Assembly: GCF_030813595.1 (NCBI RefSeq)
Contig: NZ_JAUSUH010000008.1
Location: forward strand, 154,501 to 218,500
Length of the DNA stretch: 64,000 bases
From: Ancylobacter vacuolatus
GTDB taxonomy: Bacteria; Pseudomonadota; Alphaproteobacteria; Rhizobiales; Xanthobacteraceae
Direction: 5' to 3'
The position numbers and the translations under genes were made by a program. This document shows positions 59,928-64,000 of this stretch, piece by piece. The notes under the pieces were generated by a model that was not told where the DNA came from, did no database searches, and worked only from the letters and a program-made list of their open reading frames with translations. Numbering within the stretch: position 1 is the stretch's first letter; every line of letters starts with the position of its first letter.

Positions 59928-62297
59928 TCACCCCACCGCGCGCAGGTGCCGGATCGGCCGGCCGGGCGCCATTGCCTGCGCCGCCCGCACGATGCCCTGC
60001 GCGTCGATGCCGAAATGGCGGTAGAGGTCGGCAATGGTGCCGGTCTGGCCGAAATGTTCGACGCCCAGCGCCCGGGCGCGGTGGCCATGCACGGAACCGA
60101 GCCAGCCCAGCGTCGCCGGGTGGCCGTCCACCGCAGAGATGATCGCGCAGCCCGGCGGCACGGCGTCGAGCAGGGTCTCGACATGGGCGCGGGCGCCGGC
60201 ATCGCCGGCCTCGCGGGCGCGCTGCGCCTGCGTCCAGCCGCCGTGGAGACGGTCGGCCGAGGTGACGGCGAGCAGGCCGACATCGCGCCGGTCTTCGGCG
60301 ATCAGCCCCACCGCCTCGATCGCTTCCGGCGCCAGCGCGCCGGAATAGGCGATCACCACCTGCGCGTTCGGCCCCGGCCGGCGCAGCCAGTAGCCGCCCT
60401 TGACGATATCGCCGGCCAGCGCCGCGTCCATGCTGCGGCGCGGCTGCTCGATGGTGCGGGTGGACAGGCGTAAATAGACCGAGCCGCCATCCTCCGCCTG
60501 CACATGTTCAAAGGCGAAGCGCAGAATGACCGCGAGTTCATCGACAAAGGCCGGCTCGAAACTCGCCAGCCCGTCCTGCGCCATGCCGATCAATGGCGTG
60601 GCGATCGACTGGTGCGCCCCGCCCTCCGGCGCCAGCGTCACCCCGGAAGGCGTGGCGGCGATGATGAAGCGGGCATCCTGGTAGCAGGCATAGTTCAGCG
60701 CATCGAGACCGCGCTCGATGAAGGGATCGTACAGGGTGCCGATGGGCAGCAGCCGCTCCCCGAACAGCGAATGCGACAGGCCGAGCGCGGAGAGCATGGT
60801 GAACAGGTTCATCTCGGCAATGCCGAGTTCCATATGCTGGCCGCTGGGGGCGAATTCCCAATTATATGTCGAGGGAATCCGCTCCTTCTTGAAGGTGTCG
60901 GCCAGTTCCTCGCGGGCGAACAGCTTGCGCCGATTCACCCAGGCGCCGAGATTGGTGGAGACGGTGACATCGGGCGAGGTTGTGACGACGCGGCGGGCGA
61001 ACAAATCGTCGCGCTTGCCTATCTCGTTCAGCAGCAGGCCGAAGCCCTGCTGGGTCGACATGGCGGGTTGCAGCGGCACGTCGAGCGTTGCCGGCACGTC
61101 GATCTTTGGCGGCTGGTGGCGGCGCGTGCCCCCGGCGCGGAATGGCACCGCGTCGAGAAAGGCCTGCAGCGTCGCGGGCGGCGTCGCCAGTCCCTCGAAC
61201 AGGTCCCATTCATGCCCCTCGCGCACCTTGTGGCGCGCGCGCAGCGCTTCCACCTGCGTCGGCGTCATCAGCCCGGCATGGTTGTCCTTGTGGCCGGCCA
61301 GCGGCAGGCCGAAGCCCTTGATGGTGTAGGCGATGAAGCAGACCGGCCGGTCATGCGTGCGCGCCGCCTCGAAAGCCTCCACCAGCGAGGGCAGGTCGTG
61401 CCCGCCGAGATTGCCCATCAGCGCCGCCAGCTCGTCGTCGCTCCGCCGCTCGATCAGCACGGTGACGTCGCCTTGGTCGCCGATATCGTCCATCAGCCGC
61501 TTGCGCCAGGCTTTGCCGCCCTGGAAGGTCAGCGCGGAGTACAGCGGGTTCGGGCAGGTGTCGATCCAGCGCTTGAGTGCCTGCCCGCCCGGCTCTTCGA
61601 ATGCCGCCTGCTGCAACTGCCCGTATTTCAGGATGACGACATCCCAGCCGAAGCTGCGGAAAATGGATTCGAACCGCTCCCACAGGCCTTCGCGCACCAC
61701 GGCGTCGAGGCTCTGCCTGTTGTAGTCGACGATCCACCAGGTGTTGCGCAGGCCGTGCTTCCAGCCCTCCAGCAGCGCCTCGAAGATGTTGCCCTCGTCC
61801 ATTTCGGCATCGCCGACGAGCGCGATCATCTTGCCCTCAACGCCCTGTCCCACCCCCTTGGCGGCGAGATAGTCCTGCACCAGCGAGGCGAACAGCGTCT
61901 GCGCCACGCCGAGCCCCACCGAGCCGGTGGAGAAATCGACGTCGTCAATGTCCTTGGTGCGGGAGGGATAGGACTGAGCGCCCTTATAGGCGCGGAAGTT
62001 CTCCAGCTTCTCGCGCGTCTGCCTTCCGGAGAGATACTGGATGGCGTGGAAGATCGGGCTCGCATGCGGCTTCACCGCCACTCGGTCCTGCGGCCGCAGC
62101 GCCTTGAGATAAAGCGCGGTCATGATGGTAGCCATGGAGGCCGAGGAGGCCTGATGGCCGCCCACCTTCAGCCCGTCCGCATTGGGGCGCACATGATTAG
62201 CGTTGTGGATCGTCCACGTCGCCAGCCAGAGGATCTTGCGCTCCAGCTCTTCGAGGATCGCGATGTCGTCGACACTATGTTCGGCGCTGCTGGCCAT
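59928..62297 (-). CDS. AceE-like 2-oxoacid dehydrogenase E1 / transketolase-family protein
   Basis: 789 residues, about 100 shorter than E. coli AceE. The thiamine diphosphate part has GGHQASSASMATIMTALYL (about 46-64), GDAEMDEGNIFEALLEGW (about 161-178) and WWIVDYNRQSLD. The middle holds the E1 region GIAEMNLFTMLSALG and IGTLYDPFIERGLDAL. Single-chain E1 enzymes of this type serve pyruvate or, as Pseudomonas MdeB next to an Lrp-type regulator, 2-oxobutyrate (known). No E2 or E3 gene is adjacent. ATG 62297 with GGAG ten bases upstream is used; ATG 62321 adds eight residues. It is divergent from an Lrp/AsnC gene that is its likely regulator. Confidence 0.85.
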   Translation of the reverse strand: MASSAEHSVDDIAILEELERKILWLATWTIHNANHVRPNADGLKVGGHQASSASMATIMTALYLKALRPQDRVAVKPHASPIFHAIQYLSGRQTREKLENFRAYKGAQSYPSRTKDIDDVDFSTGSVGLGVAQTLFASLVQDYLAAKGVGQGVEGKMIALVGDAEMDEGNIFEALLEGWKHGLRNTWWIVDYNRQSLDAVVREGLWERFESIFRSFGWDVVILKYGQLQQAAFEEPGGQALKRWIDTCPNPLYSALTFQGGKAWRKRLMDDIGDQGDVTVLIERRSDDELAALMGNLGGHDLPSLVEAFEAARTHDRPVCFIAYTIKGFGLPLAGHKDNHAGLMTPTQVEALRARHKVREGHEWDLFEGLATPPATLQAFLDAVPFRAGGTRRHQPPKIDVPATLDVPLQPAMSTQQGFGLLLNEIGKRDDLFARRVVTTSPDVTVSTNLGAWVNRRKLFAREELADTFKKERIPSTYNWEFAPSGQHMELGIAEMNLFTMLSALGLSHSLFGERLLPIGTLYDPFIERGLDALNYACYQDARFIIAATPSGVTLAPEGGAHQSIATPLIGMAQDGLASFEPAFVDELAVILRFAFEHVQAEDGGSVYLRLSTRTIEQPRRSMDAALAGDIVKGGYWLRRPGPNAQVVIAYSGALAPEAIEAVGLIAEDRRDVGLLAVTSADRLHGGWTQAQRAREAGDAGARAHVETLLDAVPPGCAIISAVDGHPATLGWLGSVHGHRARALGVEHFGQTGTIADLYRHFGIDAQGIVRAAQAMAPGRPIRHLRAVG

Positions 62298-62425
62298 GGT
62301 CGGCACTCCGGGCTCATCCATTGGAAAGCCTAGGCACGTAGCGCAGGTGTTTGGAGCTATTCAGGGTCGCTAGGGCGGCCTATCGTGGCTCAAATCGCCT
62401 TTTTAGGCCCGCTGCGTGGTGATTC

Positions 62426-62896
62426 ATGCCAGAAGCTAAAATCGATATCATCGACCGCAAGATCCTCGCTCATCTCCAGCAGGACGCGCATATGACGATG
62501 GAAAAGCTGGCGGAGGCGGTGGGGCTGTCGCCCTCGCCCTGCGCCCGGCGGGTACGCAACCTCGAAGCCGCCGGCGTCATCAAGCGCTATGTCGCGGTGG
62601 TGGACCAGGACAAGGCTGGCCTGCCGGTCAGCGTCTTCGCCTCGATCAAGCTGGAGCGCCAGCGCGAGGACGAGCTCGACCGTTTCGCCCGCGCCATTGC
62701 CCGCTGGCCGGAAATCGTCGAGTGCTATCTGATGACCGGCCAGCGGGATTATCTCTTGCGCATCGTGGTCAAGGACCTGCCGGCCTATGAGGCATTCCTC
62801 AAGCGCACCCTCACCCGGCTGGAGGGCGTCGCCTCAATCGAATCGAGCTTCGCGCTGAGCCAAGTAAAGCACGCGCAGGGGTTGCCGGTGGAGTAG
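62426..62896 (+). CDS. Lrp/AsnC-family regulator
   Basis: 156 residues. An N-terminal helix-turn-helix (about 7-55: IDRKILAHLQQDAHMTMEKL and LSPSPCARRVRNLEAAGVI) leads to the RAM effector domain (about 65-150) with VECYLMTGQRDYLLRIVVKD. Such proteins bind amino acids. It faces the E1-like gene across 128 bp, matching the mdeR-mdeB layout of Pseudomonas putida, where an Lrp-type protein controls an E1-like gene in methionine breakdown (known); the amino acid here is not known. ATG 62426 is the clear start. Confidence 0.92.
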   Translation: MPEAKIDIIDRKILAHLQQDAHMTMEKLAEAVGLSPSPCARRVRNLEAAGVIKRYVAVVDQDKAGLPVSVFASIKLERQREDELDRFARAIARWPEIVECYLMTGQRDYLLRIVVKDLPAYEAFLKRTLTRLEGVASIESSFALSQVKHAQGLPVE

Positions 62897-63143
62897 AGCA
62901 AGGGTATCCAATTGTGGCTGTGCTGAAGCTATTTTTCGCCCGTGCGGAAGTCATGGCGCTAGAGAGTACCACCTGCGGGAGGATCGGATCTCCGGCGCCT
63001 CCAGCGCCGCAATATTAGCGTTGCCTCTTTGATTAATCTGCCTCATCTGGCAGCGTTGCCAAGGCAGGGCAGTGTCGGCGGACGGCGATGAGGCGTGGTG
63101 ATCTGTGAAGTCGAAAATTGATGTCGTCAGGAAAGTACGGTCC

Positions 63144-64000
63144 ATGGGGCTAGGCGGGTTCGTTTCGGCCGCTTTCAGAAGATTGCGGACCTTCGTGGTG
63201 CGACCCTTCCGCTTCCTGTCGGGCATCCGCCAACTGAAGGCCGCCCGGTTCACCACGGTCTTCGTGCATGAAGGCGATGTGGCGGTCCGGCTTCCTCAGG
63301 CATCAGGTCGTGACGTGCTCACGGCGCGCGGTCGCCAGCTTGTTTCGCGCTGTCATCAGTTTCACGGGCGCCCCGAGGCCGAGGTGCTCCTTCGACGGCT
63401 GATCTACACCATGTATCGGGAGGGCCTTCTCGATCCACGCCGGTCCATCATCGACATCGGTAGTTGGCTGGCCGACAACACGTTGGTCTGGGCTACGTTC
63501 CTGCGAGGTGACGCGGTCGTGTATGCCATCGATCCCGATCCCGGCAACATTCAGTTCGGCACTTCACTGGCCGTGGCCAATGCCATCGGCAATATCCGCT
63601 GGTCCGAGTGCGTCTGTTCGGATGTCCCGGGCGTGAGGCTGTCCTATGAAGGCAGCCTGGCCATGGCGAGTTTCAACGAGAAAGGTGAGGGGCGCGATTT
63701 CGCGCTCGTGACCACCACACTGGACGAGATCGTGGGTACTGCGCAGTGGGGGAACATCGGCCTGTTGCATGTCGATGTCGAAGGTTTCGAGTGGAAGGTG
63801 CTGGCTGGCGCACGAGATATCATCGCAGCATCCCGGCCGGTCATTCTGTTCGAGCAGCATATTTGTCTGGAAGACATCGCACCTATAATGCAATTGCTAC
63901 AGCCGCTGGAATATGAAGTCTACATGATCAATGAGATGATGGTCGAGAATAATCTTGACTGCCGGAATTTCATGGCTGTGCCAGCGGGCATGGACCTGTC
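63144..64000 (+). CDS. FkbM-family methyltransferase (3' end outside window)
   Basis: At least 285 residues; the frame is open to the window end. The first 95 residues have a basic N-terminus (RRLRTFVVRPFRFL). The SAM-binding fold begins SIIDIGSWLADNTLVWATFL (about 100-119), with AIDPDPGNIQ (about 128) and the FkbM signature LLHVDVEGFEWKVLAGARDI (about 205-224), then ILFEQH. It is probably an O-methyltransferase acting on a sugar or other small compound, often found at the edge of polysaccharide loci. ATG 63144 has AGGAAAG eight bases upstream; GTG 63105, just after an in-frame stop, is the alternative. Some codons are less GC-rich than nearby housekeeping genes. Confidence 0.88.
   Translation, partial: MGLGGFVSAAFRRLRTFVVRPFRFLSGIRQLKAARFTTVFVHEGDVAVRLPQASGRDVLTARGRQLVSRCHQFHGRPEAEVLLRRLIYTMYREGLLDPRRSIIDIGSWLADNTLVWATFLRGDAVVYAIDPDPGNIQFGTSLAVANAIGNIRWSECVCSDVPGVRLSYEGSLAMASFNEKGEGRDFALVTTTLDEIVGTAQWGNIGLLHVDVEGFEWKVLAGARDIIAASRPVILFEQHICLEDIAPIMQLLQPLEYEVYMINEMMVENNLDCRNFMAVPAGMDL

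Noticed and set aside
60504..62333. 609-codon plus-strand open frame opposite the E1-like gene
   Set aside because: Composition and lack of motifs mark it as a shadow of the E1-like gene.

Overview
The window reads as a chromosomal piece of a high-GC alphaproteobacterium. The gene families (rhizobial-type phosphonate and TRAP operons, a DUF3141/FabI pair, fused extracellular-polysaccharide genes) and the frequent GTG/TTG starts suggest Hyphomicrobiales. A Xanthobacteraceae/Ancylobacter-like genome is my best guess, made without any database search. No rRNA, tRNA, CRISPR array, insertion sequence or phage gene was recognised.

The left part (1-29.4 kb) is metabolic and regulatory. It starts with the tail of a histidine kinase and a soluble PAS-PAS chemoreceptor, followed by strong terminators. 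A translationally coupled glgX-treZ-treY operon converts glycogen to trehalose. A TDT/TehA-type membrane protein follows. Next is a phosphonate block: phnD-phnC-phnE on the minus strand, divergent from phnM-phnF, with two identical 12-bp PhnF-type operators between them. A six-gene minus-strand operon comes next: TRAP transporter dctQ-dctM-dctP, two FAD dehydrogenases resembling GlpA and its partner, and a glycerol-kinase-like FGGY kinase. It is divergent from a DeoR/GlpR-type regulator across a 520-bp region with repeated TGCCCG/CGGGCA sites. Then come a DUF3141 alpha/beta hydrolase with a PHA-synthase-like cysteine nucleophile, a FabI, a convergent two-way terminator, and a minus-strand group (membrane protein, HlyD-like protein, unknown protein, PPK2).

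The right part (29.5-59.8 kb) is a large surface-polysaccharide locus. A minus-strand export module comes first: a CpsB-type phosphatase, an outer-membrane Wza-type protein, a Wzc-type tyrosine kinase with a Tyr-Gly tail, a J-domain-like protein, and a large secreted or anchored protein. Divergent from it run a FecR-like exported protein, a ligase/polymerase-like membrane protein, an initiating sugar transferase, a sugar epimerase, a WbpM-type dehydratase, a PglK/MsbA-type ABC exporter and a glycosyltransferase. A tightly coupled minus-strand cluster pseC-pseF-pseG-pseH-pseI, ending in a bacterial sialyltransferase-like gene, should make and transfer CMP-pseudaminic acid. After a second polymerase-like protein and another glycosyltransferase comes a complete UDP-N-acetyl-L-fucosamine set, fnlA-fnlB-fnlC, with wbuB. 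No dedicated pseB is present. FnlA makes the same beta-L-arabino 4-keto intermediate that PseC needs, so the two sugar pathways may share their first enzyme.

The window closes with a UDP-glucuronate 4-epimerase-like gene, an AceE-like 2-oxoacid dehydrogenase E1 divergent from an Lrp/AsnC regulator, and the start of an FkbM-type methyltransferase cut by the window edge.
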